From: Streptomyces venezuelae ATCC 10712
Lineage (GTDB): Bacteria; Actinomycetota; Actinomycetes; Streptomycetales; Streptomycetaceae
Direction: 5' to 3'
Length of the DNA stretch: 64,000 bases
NCBI RefSeq assembly: GCF_008639165.1
Contig: NZ_CP029197.1
Location: 2,604,001-2,668,000 of the forward strand
Part shown: in pieces, positions 10,496 to 18,215 of the stretch
Numbering within the stretch: the first letter of the stretch is position 1
Layout: each line of letters opens with the position of its first letter
The notes under the pieces: generated by a model
Told to the model about the DNA's origin: nothing
The model's database searches: none
The model's input: only the letters and a program-made list of their open reading frames with translations
Position numbers and translations under genes: made by a program

Positions 10496-10989
10496 CAGGC
10501 GGTCGGCTCCTGCGGGTGGTGGGCCGGGATCGGGGGGAGCTCGCCGGTGTTCTCGTACGCGGTGAGCATGTCGATCCGGCGGGTGTGACGCTCGTCACCG
10601 GAGTACGGGGTGTTCAGGAAGATCTCGACGAACTTGGTCGCCTCTTCCCGGGTGTGCATCCGGCCGCCGACGGAGATCACGTTGGCGTTGTTGTGCTCGC
10701 GGCCGAGGGCGGCGGTCTGCTCGCTCCAGGCGAGGGCGGCGCGCACCCCCTTCACCTTGTTCGCGGCGATCTGCTCGCCGTTGCCCGAACCGCCGATGAC
10801 GATGCCCAGGCTGTCCGGGTCCGCGGCCGTCTTCTCGGCGGCGCGCAGGCAGAACGGCGGGTAGTCGTCGAGGGCGTCGTAGATGTGGGGACCGCAGTCG
10901 ACGGGCTCGTGGCCGTGTGCCGTGAGCCACTCGACGAGGTGGTTCTTTAGTTCAAAGCCGGCGTGGTCGGAACCGATATAGACGCGCAT
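10495..10989 (-). CDS. rpiB: Ribose-5-phosphate isomerase B
   Basis: Interconverts ribose-5-phosphate and ribulose-5-phosphate in the pentose phosphate pathway. It has 164 residues. The N-terminal GSDHAGFELK motif and the phosphate/active site segment GGSGNGEQIAANK are clear. The base is Glu in GNGEQ, as in the mycobacterial enzyme, rather than the Cys of E. coli RpiB. The ATG start is well placed. It is first gene of the rpiB-nei unit. Confidence 0.94.
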   Translation of the reverse strand: MRVYIGSDHAGFELKNHLVEWLTAHGHEPVDCGPHIYDALDDYPPFCLRAAEKTAADPDSLGIVIGGSGNGEQIAANKVKGVRAALAWSEQTAALGREHNNANVISVGGRMHTREEATKFVEIFLNTPYSGDERHTRRIDMLTAYENTGELPPIPAHHPQEPTA

Positions 10990-11055
10990 GATGCCGAGTG
11001 TGGCACGTCGGGCGCCGGGTAGCTGGCAGCGGGGTCGGGACCTTCACCCGGCCTG

Positions 11056-11090
11056 GTACGGACCTTCGACTCTCGCGGAGTGGTCCGTAC
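11056..11090 (+). promoter_or_regulatory. Hairpin in the leader of the first amino-acid permease
   Basis: GTACGGACC and GGTCCGTAC form a nine-base inverted repeat; within it ACTC and GAGT can also pair. It lies about 97 bases before the permease start in the shared region with rpiB. It could be an operator or a leader hairpin. Confidence 0.45.
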
Positions 11091-11186
11091 AACGATCCGG
11101 AACGAGGTCTTCCGATCACCCCTGTCCGCGGGGTTCAATGCTCAGGCTCGCGACCCGAGCGCCCCCACACACGCAAGGAAGCGTTC

Positions 11187-12644
11187 ATGAACACGCAACC
11201 GACCCTGACGAAGGACGGCGAGGAGACCGGTACCACCGGGGCATCGCACTCCTCCGACGGTCTCAAGGCCGGACTGAAGAACCGCCACCTGTCGATGATC
11301 GCGATCGGCGGCGTCATCGGCGCCGGTCTCTTCGTCGGCTCCGGCTCCGGCATCGCCGCGGCCGGCCCCGCGATCCTGCTGTCCTACGCCCTCGTCGGCG
11401 CCATGGTCGTCTTCGTGATGCGGATGCTCGGCGAGATGGCCGCCGCCCGGCCCTCCTCCGGCTCGTTCTCCGCCTACGCCGACCGCGCCCTCGGCCGCTG
11501 GGCCGGTTTCAGCATCGGCTGGCTCTACTGGTTCTTCTGGGTCGTCGTGCTCGCCGTCGAGGCGACCGCCGGCGCCAAGATCCTGGAGAGCTGGATCCCG
11601 GCCGTCCCGCAGTGGGGCTGGGCGCTCATCGTGATGGTGGTGCTCACCGCCACGAACCTCGGCTCGGTGGCCTCCTACGGCGAGTTCGAGTTCTGGTTCG
11701 CCGGCATCAAGGTCGTCGCCATCGGCGCCTTCGTCGTCATCGGCATGCTCGCCGTCTTCGGCGTGCTGCCCGGCTCGGACAACCCGGGCGCCGGCTTCGC
11801 GCACCTCACCGACAGCGGGGGCTTCTTCCCGATGGGTGCGGGAGCGATCCTCACCGGTGTGCTGATGGTCGTCTTCTCCTTCATGGGCAGCGAGATCGTC
11901 ACGCTGGCCGCCGGCGAGTCCGAGGACCCGCAGAAGGCCGTCACCAAGGCCACCAACAGCGTGATCTGGCGGATCGGCGTCTTCTACCTGGGCTCGATCT
12001 TCGTCGTCCTCACCCTGCTGCCGTGGAACGACAAGTCGATCGTCGAGAAGGGCTCGTACGTCGCCGCCCTCGACTCCATCGGCATCGCGCACGCCGGTCA
12101 GATCATGAACGTGATCGTCCTCACCGCCGTGCTCTCCTGCCTGAACTCGGGTCTCTACACCGCCTCGCGCATGGCCTTCTCGCTCGGCCGGCGCGGTGAC
12201 GCGCCCAAGGCCTTCGCCAAGGTCAACAAGCGGGGCGTGCCGACGGCGGCGATCCTCGGCTCGGTCGTCTTCGGCTTCGTCGCGGTCTTCTTCAACTACA
12301 AGTGGCCGGACACCGTCTTCGCCTTCCTGCTGAACTCCTCCGGCGCGGTGGCGCTCTTCGTCTGGCTGGTCATCTGTGTGACCCAGCTGCGGATGCGCGG
12401 CATCATCCTGCGCGAGACGCCGGAGAAGCTCATCGTGCGGATGTGGCTCTTCCCGTACCTGACCTGGGCGACCATCGGCATGATCGTCTTCGTGCTCGGC
12501 TACATGCTCTACGACGGCGGCAGCGCCCGGGAGCAGGTCGTGCTCTCGCTGCTGGTGGCCGCGCTCGTGATCGTGATCGCGCTGGTCAAGGAGCGGTTCT
12601 CGAAGTCCTCGGCGGAGCCCTCGGAGCTCTCCGAGCGCGTCTGA
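11187..12644 (+). CDS. Amino-acid permease, AAT/GabP-like (APC superfamily), first of three
   Basis: A 485-residue proton-coupled amino-acid importer of the inner membrane. The N-terminal signature GLKNRHLSMIAIGGVIGAGL leads into helix 1; about twelve hydrophobic helices follow, with the conserved amphipathic GEFEFWFAGIKV segment near residue 170 as in GabP, AnsP and LysP relatives. The ATG follows AAGGAAG at good spacing. A basic C-terminal tail follows the last helix. The specific substrate cannot be read from sequence. It is transcribed toward bioY and ends at a strong terminator. Confidence 0.9.
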   Translation: MNTQPTLTKDGEETGTTGASHSSDGLKAGLKNRHLSMIAIGGVIGAGLFVGSGSGIAAAGPAILLSYALVGAMVVFVMRMLGEMAAARPSSGSFSAYADRALGRWAGFSIGWLYWFFWVVVLAVEATAGAKILESWIPAVPQWGWALIVMVVLTATNLGSVASYGEFEFWFAGIKVVAIGAFVVIGMLAVFGVLPGSDNPGAGFAHLTDSGGFFPMGAGAILTGVLMVVFSFMGSEIVTLAAGESEDPQKAVTKATNSVIWRIGVFYLGSIFVVLTLLPWNDKSIVEKGSYVAALDSIGIAHAGQIMNVIVLTAVLSCLNSGLYTASRMAFSLGRRGDAPKAFAKVNKRGVPTAAILGSVVFGFVAVFFNYKWPDTVFAFLLNSSGAVALFVWLVICVTQLRMRGIILRETPEKLIVRMWLFPYLTWATIGMIVFVLGYMLYDGGSAREQVVLSLLVAALVIVIALVKERFSKSSAEPSELSERV

Positions 12645-12666
12645 CGCCAAGGGGAGCCCTGATACG

Positions 12667-12704
12667 AGAGGGCCCGCCGTTCCTCGGGGAACGGCGGGCC
12701 CTCT
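12667..12704. terminator. Bidirectional terminator between permease 1 and bioY
   Basis: A perfect 17-base stem (AGAGGGCCCGCCGTTCC with complement) around TCGG, placed between two convergent genes. Confidence 0.87.
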
Positions 12705-12721
12705 TCGCGTGCGCGGGAGGC

Positions 12722-13315
12722 TCAGCCCTTGCGGCCGACCAGCTTCCACGCGGTCGGCAGGGCGCCCATGGCGAGCGCCGCCTTGAGCGCGTCACCGATG
12801 AGGAACGGGGTGAGGCCGGCCGCGACGGCCTGGCCGAGGCTCATGCCGGTGGCGAGCGCCAGGTAGGGGACGCCGACCGCGTAGATGATCGCGGAGCCGA
12901 GGACCATCACGCCGGCCGTGCGGAGCACCGAGCGGTCGGCGCCGCGGCGGGCCAGGGCGCCGACGACGGTCGAGGCGAGCAGCATGCCGAGGACGTAGCC
13001 GAAGGACGGCATGGCGTAGCCGGAGGAGGCCTGCGCGAACCACGGCACGCCCGCCATGCCGGCCACCGCGTAGAGGGCCAGGGCGAGGAAGCCGCGGCGG
13101 GCGCCGAGCGCCGTGCCGACGAGCAGGGCGGCGAAGGTCTGGCCGGAGACCGGGACCGGGGAGCCGGGGACCGGGACGGAGAGCTGCGCGGCGAGGCCGG
13201 TGAGGGCGGCGCCGCCGACGACGAGGGCGATGTCACGGGTGCGGCTCGCGGGGAGCAGGTCGGCGAGGACGGTGCCCGCACGGAGGGAACGGACGGGGGC
13301 GGCGGCGGTGCTCAT
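12722..13315 (-). CDS. bioY: Biotin transporter BioY (ECF S component)
   Basis: A 197-residue integral membrane protein, six hydrophobic helices, with BioY hallmarks VPVPGSPVPVSGQTFA near residue 46-61 and GTALGARRG. It binds biotin for import, usually with an EcfA1A2T energising module. No such module is nearby, so it must work alone or with a shared one. I start at MSTAAAP; the longer frame runs through the promoter region shared with permease 2. Confidence 0.92.
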   Translation of the reverse strand: MSTAAAPVRSLRAGTVLADLLPASRTRDIALVVGGAALTGLAAQLSVPVPGSPVPVSGQTFAALLVGTALGARRGFLALALYAVAGMAGVPWFAQASSGYAMPSFGYVLGMLLASTVVGALARRGADRSVLRTAGVMVLGSAIIYAVGVPYLALATGMSLGQAVAAGLTPFLIGDALKAALAMGALPTAWKLVGRKG

Positions 13316-13545
13316 CGGTACTCCGCGAGGGTGAGGGTGGGTGGGACAGCTTGACGGTATGCCAGGAGTGAACGCCCGATCACCGTCAGCCGCCGACAAA
13401 GCCGGAGCCAGCCACTTCATCGGGTTCTGACAAAGGATGGATTTCATGCATCGCGCCACGTGACCCTCGTCACTGGGCACTCTCCGGGAGATGCCGCTTT
13501 TGCGTCAGAGGGAGGTCAACAGAGAGACTGTGGAGTCTCCATAAA
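13316..13545. promoter_or_regulatory. Divergent regulatory region between bioY and permease 2
   Basis: About 230 bases without a gene. At 13524-13539, GAGACT-GTGG-AGTCTC forms a perfect six-base hairpin; its 3' arm overlaps the GGAG ribosome site of permease 2, so folding could mask translation. I see no clear biotin operator and could not fix the bioY promoter. Confidence 0.4.
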
Positions 13546-14964
13546 GTGTCAACTCCCCGAGAGCGCGAGCCCCCCACCATGCGCGACGCCCCGCCGTCCC
13601 CTCTGGTCACCGAACCGGAGCCCCTCTCCCACGGTCTGAAGCAGCGTCACCTGACGATGCTGGGTCTCGGCGGGGTGATCGGTGCCGGACTCTTCGTCGG
13701 TTCGGGGGCGGGCATCGCCGTCGCCGGACCCGGCATCGTGGTCTCGTATCTGATCGCCGGCGCGCTCGCGATGCTGGTGATGCGGATGCTCGGCGAGATG
13801 TCGGCGGCGATGCCCGCCTCGGGGGCCTTCTCGGTCCACGCCGAGCGTGCGCTCGGCCGGTGGGCGGGCTTCTCGGTGGGCTGGCTGTACTGGTTCCTGC
13901 TCGTCGTGGTCCTCGCGGTGGAGGCGACGGGCGCGGCGCGGATCGCGCACGGCTGGGTGCCGGACGTGCCGCAGTGGGGCTGGGTGCTGATCTTCATGAT
14001 CGTGTTCACCGTGGCCAACCTCGCGGCCGTGAAGAACTTCGGCGAGTTCGAGTTCTGGTTCGCCGCGCTCAAGGTCGGCGCGATCGTGCTCTTCCTGGTG
14101 CTCGGCGTGCTCGCGATCGTCGGATGGCTTCCCGACACGGACCCGGTGGGTCTCGCGAACCTGACCGGGCAGGGCGGTTTCCTGCCCAACGGCTGGTCCG
14201 GGGTGATCTCCGGGGTGCTGGCGGTCGTCTTCGCCTTCGGCGGCCTGGAGGTCGTCACGATCGCCGCGGCCGAGTCCGACGACCCGGCGCGGAACGTGGC
14301 GCGCGCGGTGCGCAGCGCGGTCTGGCGCATCCTCCTCTTCTACGTGGGCTCGATGCTGGTCATCGTGACGCTGCTGCCGTGGACGTCGATGGAGCCCGGC
14401 GAGTCGCCCTACGTGGCGGTGCTGGACGCGATCGGGGTGCCGGCGGCGGGCCAGATCATGAACGTGGTGGTGTTCGTGGCGCTGCTCTCGGCGCTCAACG
14501 CGAACCTGTACGGCTCCTCGCGGATGGTGTTCTCGCTCGCGGAGCGCGGCGAGGCCCCGAAGGGGCTGCTGCGGGTCTCCGGCGGTGGGGTGCCGCGGCG
14601 GGCGGTGCTGGCCTCGGTGGCCTTCGGCTTCGTCTCCGTGCTCCTCAATCTGAAGTGGCCGGACTCGGTCTTCCTCTACATGCTCAACGCGGTCGGCGCG
14701 GTGCTGCTGTTCGTCTGGGCGCTGATCGCGGTCTCGCAGCTGCGGCTGCGGCGCCGGATCGAGCGGGAGGCGCCGCAGACGCTGACGCTGCGGATGTGGG
14801 GCTTCCCGTGGCTCACCTGGGTGGCGCTGGCCGCGATGGGCGCGGTGCTGGTCCTGATGCTCCTCGACGACTCGGCCAGGCCGCAGGTGCTGTGGTCGGG
14901 CGCGGCCACCGGGGCGGTGCTCCTCGTGGCGGGCGTCCGGGAGCTGCGTACGAAGCGAGACTGA
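13546..14964 (+). CDS. Amino-acid permease, AAT/GabP-like, second of three
   Basis: A 472-residue paralogue of the flanking permeases, with GLKQRHLTMLGLGGVIGAGL at the start of helix 1 and KNFGEFEFWFAALKV near residue 165. About twelve helices are predicted by eye. The GTG start has GGAG ten bases upstream; an in-frame ATG eleven codons later lacks a ribosome site. It is closer to the third copy than to the first (both share LAAVKNFGEFEFWFAALKVG). Substrate not assignable. Confidence 0.88.
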   Translation: MSTPREREPPTMRDAPPSPLVTEPEPLSHGLKQRHLTMLGLGGVIGAGLFVGSGAGIAVAGPGIVVSYLIAGALAMLVMRMLGEMSAAMPASGAFSVHAERALGRWAGFSVGWLYWFLLVVVLAVEATGAARIAHGWVPDVPQWGWVLIFMIVFTVANLAAVKNFGEFEFWFAALKVGAIVLFLVLGVLAIVGWLPDTDPVGLANLTGQGGFLPNGWSGVISGVLAVVFAFGGLEVVTIAAAESDDPARNVARAVRSAVWRILLFYVGSMLVIVTLLPWTSMEPGESPYVAVLDAIGVPAAGQIMNVVVFVALLSALNANLYGSSRMVFSLAERGEAPKGLLRVSGGGVPRRAVLASVAFGFVSVLLNLKWPDSVFLYMLNAVGAVLLFVWALIAVSQLRLRRRIEREAPQTLTLRMWGFPWLTWVALAAMGAVLVLMLLDDSARPQVLWSGAATGAVLLVAGVRELRTKRD

Positions 14965-15028
14965 ATCTTCACCTTGTGTGAAGGTCGTGCTCGTATAGCG
15001 GACATCCGTTCCCTGTGAGCGGGGGCGC

Positions 15029-15043
15029 CCCACAGACTGTGGG
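15029..15043 (+). promoter_or_regulatory. Palindrome in the leader of permease 3
   Basis: CCCACAG-A-CTGTGGG, a perfect inverted repeat about 40 bases before the chosen start of permease 3. It contains AGACTGTGG, also present at 13525-13533 before permease 2. A small CTTCAC/GTGAAG hairpin lies just upstream at 14967-14983. Confidence 0.4.
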
Positions 15044-15080
15044 CTCCCTCCCCGTCTCAGCTAGTGAACAGGGCTCGCCC

Positions 15081-16499
15081 ATGTCTCGGACCACCGCGCC
15101 CGCGCCGGACGACCGCAAGGACGGCGCGACCGCTTCCGCCGAGGGTCTCACCCACGGCCTCAAGCAGCGCCACCTGTCGATGATCGCCCTCGGTGGCGTC
15201 ATCGGCGCCGGGCTCTTCGTCGGTTCCGGTGCCGGCATCGCCGCCGCCGGGCCGTCGATCGTGATCGCCTACGCGCTCTCCGGCATCCTCGTGATGCTGG
15301 TGATGCGCATGCTCGGCGAGATGTCCGCCGCGAACCCGGCGTCCGGCTCCTTCTCCGTCCACGCCGAGCGGGCGCTCGGCCCGTGGGCGGGCTTCACCGC
15401 CGGCTGGGCCTTCTGGTTCCTGCTCTGCGTCGCCGTCGGTCTCGAGGGCATCGGCGCCGCGAAGATCATGACGGGCTGGTTCCCCGACAGCCCCGAGTGG
15501 GCCTGGGTCGCGCTCTTCATGGTGGTCTTCTGCGCCACCAACCTCGCGGCCGTGAAGAACTTCGGCGAGTTCGAGTTCTGGTTCGCGGCGCTCAAGGTCG
15601 GCGCGATCGTCCTCTTCCTCGGCATCGGCGTGCTCGCGATCGTCGGCGTGCTGCCCGGCTCGGACGCCCCGGCGCCCGGCACCGCGAACCTCACCGGCGC
15701 GGGCGGCTTCCTCCCGCACGGCTCCGAGGGCCTGATCGTGGGTCTGCTGGCCTCGGTCTTCGCGTACGGCGGTCTGGAGACGGTCACCATCGCGGCGGCC
15801 GAGTCGGAGCACCCGGTGCAGGGCGTCGCCAAGGCCGTCCGTACGGCGATGTGGCGGATCGCGCTCTTCTACATCGGCTCGATGGCGGTCATCGTCACCC
15901 TCGTCCCGTGGGACGACAAGGCCGTCGTCGAGAAGGGCCCGTACGTCGCGACCCTCGACCACCTGGGCATCCCGGCGGCCGGCCAGATCATGAACGTCGT
16001 CGTGCTCGTCGCCCTGCTGTCCGCGATGAACGCCAACATCTACGGCGCCTCCCGGATGGCCGGTTCGCTCGTCTCGCGCGGCCAGGGCCCGAAGGCGCTC
16101 GGCCGCACCTTCGGCGGAGTCCCGCGGCCCGCGGTGCTGGTCTCCTCCGTCTGCGGCTTCGGCTGCGTGCTGCTCAGCTACTGGCGTCCGGACGACGTCT
16201 TCATCTGGCTGCTCAACACGATCGGCGCGATCATCCTGGTCGTCTGGTTCTTCATCGCCGCCTCGCAGCTGGTGCTGCGCCGCCGCACCGAGCGGGAGGC
16301 GCCCGAGAAGCTGGTCGTGAAGATGTGGGCCTTCCCGGTGCTGACGTGGGTGGCGCTGGCGGGCATGGCGGCGATCTTCGTCCTGATGGCCCGCGAGGAG
16401 AGCACCCGGGTGCAGCTGTACTCGACGGGCGGTCTGACGCTGCTGCTCGCCGTCGCCGGCTTCGTACGCCAGAAGGCGGCAGCGGGACGCGCTTCCTGA
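15081..16499 (+). CDS. Amino-acid permease, AAT/GabP-like, third of three
   Basis: A 472-residue permease with GLKQRHLSMIALGGVIGAGL and the KNFGEFEFWFAALKVG segment. I use the ATG giving MSRTTAPAPDD; an in-frame GTG at 15015 would put the leader palindrome inside the coding region and add no conserved sequence. Helices 1-12 are clear. It follows permease 2 in the same direction after 116 bases, so the two may be cotranscribed, but the palindrome suggests separate control. Confidence 0.88.
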   Translation: MSRTTAPAPDDRKDGATASAEGLTHGLKQRHLSMIALGGVIGAGLFVGSGAGIAAAGPSIVIAYALSGILVMLVMRMLGEMSAANPASGSFSVHAERALGPWAGFTAGWAFWFLLCVAVGLEGIGAAKIMTGWFPDSPEWAWVALFMVVFCATNLAAVKNFGEFEFWFAALKVGAIVLFLGIGVLAIVGVLPGSDAPAPGTANLTGAGGFLPHGSEGLIVGLLASVFAYGGLETVTIAAAESEHPVQGVAKAVRTAMWRIALFYIGSMAVIVTLVPWDDKAVVEKGPYVATLDHLGIPAAGQIMNVVVLVALLSAMNANIYGASRMAGSLVSRGQGPKALGRTFGGVPRPAVLVSSVCGFGCVLLSYWRPDDVFIWLLNTIGAIILVVWFFIAASQLVLRRRTEREAPEKLVVKMWAFPVLTWVALAGMAAIFVLMAREESTRVQLYSTGGLTLLLAVAGFVRQKAAAGRAS

Positions 16500-16526
16500 G
16501 CCCTCTCCTCTTCCCGCCCCTTCCCC

Positions 16527-16563
16527 CGAAACCCCCGGACCGACGCTCGGTTCGGGGGTTTCG
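16527..16563 (+). terminator. Terminator after permease 3
   Basis: CGAAACCCCCGGACCGA pairs along 17 bases with the segment after a three-base loop, with one G-T pair. Confidence 0.85.
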
Positions 16564-16634
16564 CCATGCCGGGAACACGAGACCTAGGACGAAGGGCTGA
16601 TCAACAAGGAGTCTCACCTACTGTTAGCCTGCAC

Positions 16635-16651
16635 CTGCATATAGGTTGCAA
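16635..16651 (+). promoter_or_regulatory. Candidate Nur (nickel uptake regulator) box before sodF
   Basis: CTGCAT-N5-TTGCAA matches the Nur consensus TTGCAA-N5-TTGCAA reported for S. coelicolor sodF. It ends 25 bases before the sodF start and lies just after a plausible -10 (TGTTAGCCT). In S. coelicolor nickel-bound Nur represses sodF, so the same control is likely here. Confidence 0.75.
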
Positions 16652-16675
16652 TAAGCCATCGAAGGGCTCGGTCAC

Positions 16676-17320
16676 ATGGCGATCTACACGCTCCCGGAGC
16701 TGCCGTACGACTACGCGGCGCTGGAGCCGGTGATCAATCCGCAGATCATCGAGCTGCACCACGACAAGCACCACGCCGCGTACGTCAAGGGCGCGAACGA
16801 CACCCTTGAGCAGCTGGAAGAGGCGCGCGACAAGGACCAGTGGGGCGCGATCAACGGCCTGGAGAAGAACCTCGCGTTCCACCTCTCCGGCCACATCCTC
16901 CACTCGATCTACTGGAACAACATGGACAGCCCGAAGGACGGCGGCGGCGGCGAGCCGCTCGCCGCCGACGGCGTCGGTGAGCTCGCGGACGCGATCACCG
17001 AGTCCTTCGGCTCCTTCGCCAAGTTCAAGGCCCAGCTGACCAAGGCCTCGGCGACCACCCAGGGCTCCGGCTGGGGCGTCCTCGCGTACGAGCCGATCAG
17101 CGGCCGGCTCATCGTCGAGCAGGTCTACGACCACCAGGGCAACGTCGGCCAGGGCTCGGTCCCGATCCTGGTCTTCGACGCCTGGGAGCACGCCTTCTAC
17201 CTGCAGTACAAGAACCAGAAGGTCGACTTCATCGAGGCCATGTGGCAGGTCGTCAACTGGCAGGACGTGAACAAGCGCTACCAGTCGGCCAAGGCCTCGG
17301 TGCCGCTGATCTCGTTCTGA
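16676..17320 (+). CDS. sodF: Iron (Fe/Mn-family) superoxide dismutase SodF
   Basis: Cytoplasmic enzyme that converts superoxide to peroxide and oxygen. The 214 residues contain the metal ligands His28 (ELHHDKHH), a His in [11 protein letters not shown], and Asp and His in [13 protein letters not shown]. Family signature GSGWGVLAY is intact. Length is standard. With the Nur box upstream, it is the nickel-repressed iron form that complements the nickel enzyme SodN, which is not in this window. The metal choice is inferred from regulation and Streptomyces precedent. Confidence 0.94.
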   Translation: MAIYTLPELPYDYAALEPVINPQIIELHHDKHHAAYVKGANDTLEQLEEARDKDQWGAINGLEKNLAFHLSGHILHSIYWNNMDSPKDGGGGEPLAADGVGELADAITESFGSFAKFKAQLTKASATTQGSGWGVLAYEPISGRLIVEQVYDHQGNVGQGSVPILVFDAWEHAFYLQYKNQKVDFIEAMWQVVNWQDVNKRYQSAKASVPLISF

Positions 17321-17376
17321 CCCCGCGCTCCTGCTCGTGATCGTCTTCTCAACCTTCACCGGGCAGGCGGATGAAA

Positions 17377-17415
17377 GAAGAACCCCCGCGATGACGTGAA
17401 TCGCGGGGGTTCTTC
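17377..17415. terminator. Bidirectional terminator between sodF and the Rv2466c-like gene
   Basis: GAAGAACCCCCGCGAT pairs perfectly with its complement across a seven-base loop, between convergent genes. Confidence 0.87.
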
Positions 17416-17435
17416 CATCGGGCGCCGCCCGACGG

Positions 17436-18068
17436 TCAGTTGAAGCTCGGCGACGCCGTGCGGGTGCGCTTGATCTCGTAGAAGCCCGGCGTGGACGCCA
17501 CGAGCAGCGTGCCGTCCCACAGCCGGGCCGCCGCCTCGCCGCGCGGCGTCGGGGTGACCACGGGACCGAAGAAGGCGACCTCGTCGCCGTCCGGGCCGGG
17601 CACCGCGATGACCGGGGTGCCGACGTCCTGGCCGACCTTGTCTATGCCCTCCGCGTGGGAGGCGCGCAGCTCGGTGTCGTAGGTGTCCTTGTCGGCGTAC
17701 TCGACGAGCTCCGCGGGCAGTCCGACCTCGGCCAGGGCGTCGACGATCGCCTCGCGGGTCGCGCCCTCGCCGTTGTTGTGGAAGCGGGTGCCGAGGGCCG
17801 TGTAGAGCTTGCCGACTACCTCGTCGCCGTGCAGCTGCTGGGCGGCGACGACGACCCGGACGGGGCCCCAGGCCTGGGTAAGCAGCTCGCGGTACTCGGC
17901 GGGGAGCTCGTCGAGCCGGTTCTCGTTGAGGACGGCCAGGCTCATGACCTTCCAGCGCACGTCGACCGGGCGGACCTGCTCCACCTCCAGCATCCAGCGG
18001 GAGGTCATCCAGGCCCAGGGGCACATCGGGTCGAAGTAGAAGTCGGCGGTGGTCCTGCTCTCGGACAT
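17436..18068 (-). CDS. DsbA-fold protein of the Rv2466c (mycothiol-dependent nitroreductase) family
   Basis: A 210-residue thioredoxin/DsbA-fold protein. Near the N-terminus ADFYFDPMCPWAW gives active site Cys16 in a CPWA motif. The mycobacterial homologue Rv2466c uses CPWC with mycothiol to reduce disulfides and nitro compounds; here the resolving cysteine is Ala, so a monothiol mechanism with mycothiol is likelier. It is divergent from aminopeptidase N, as Rv2466c is from pepN in M. tuberculosis. The ATG at 18068 is the natural start of the family; the very long upstream frame is antisense to pepN. Confidence 0.88.
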   Translation of the reverse strand: MSESRTTADFYFDPMCPWAWMTSRWMLEVEQVRPVDVRWKVMSLAVLNENRLDELPAEYRELLTQAWGPVRVVVAAQQLHGDEVVGKLYTALGTRFHNNGEGATREAIVDALAEVGLPAELVEYADKDTYDTELRASHAEGIDKVGQDVGTPVIAVPGPDGDEVAFFGPVVTPTPRGEAAARLWDGTLLVASTPGFYEIKRTRTASPSFN

Positions 18069-18215
18069 GTCACTCCTCGGTACGGCCGTGGAAAGAAGAA
18101 GGTGGTGCGCCGAAAGGAGGGAACCAGAGGAACCGCGACGGCATTCCCCGGTCACCGGTGTCAGCCGCACATGGGAGGATCGGTGCTGTTTCGAACGTGC
18201 CACGAAGGAGTGACC

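Noticed and set aside
15015..15080. Upstream GTG start for permease 3
   Set aside because: It would add 22 poorly conserved residues and place the leader palindrome in the coding region; the ATG at 15081 matches the paralogues better.
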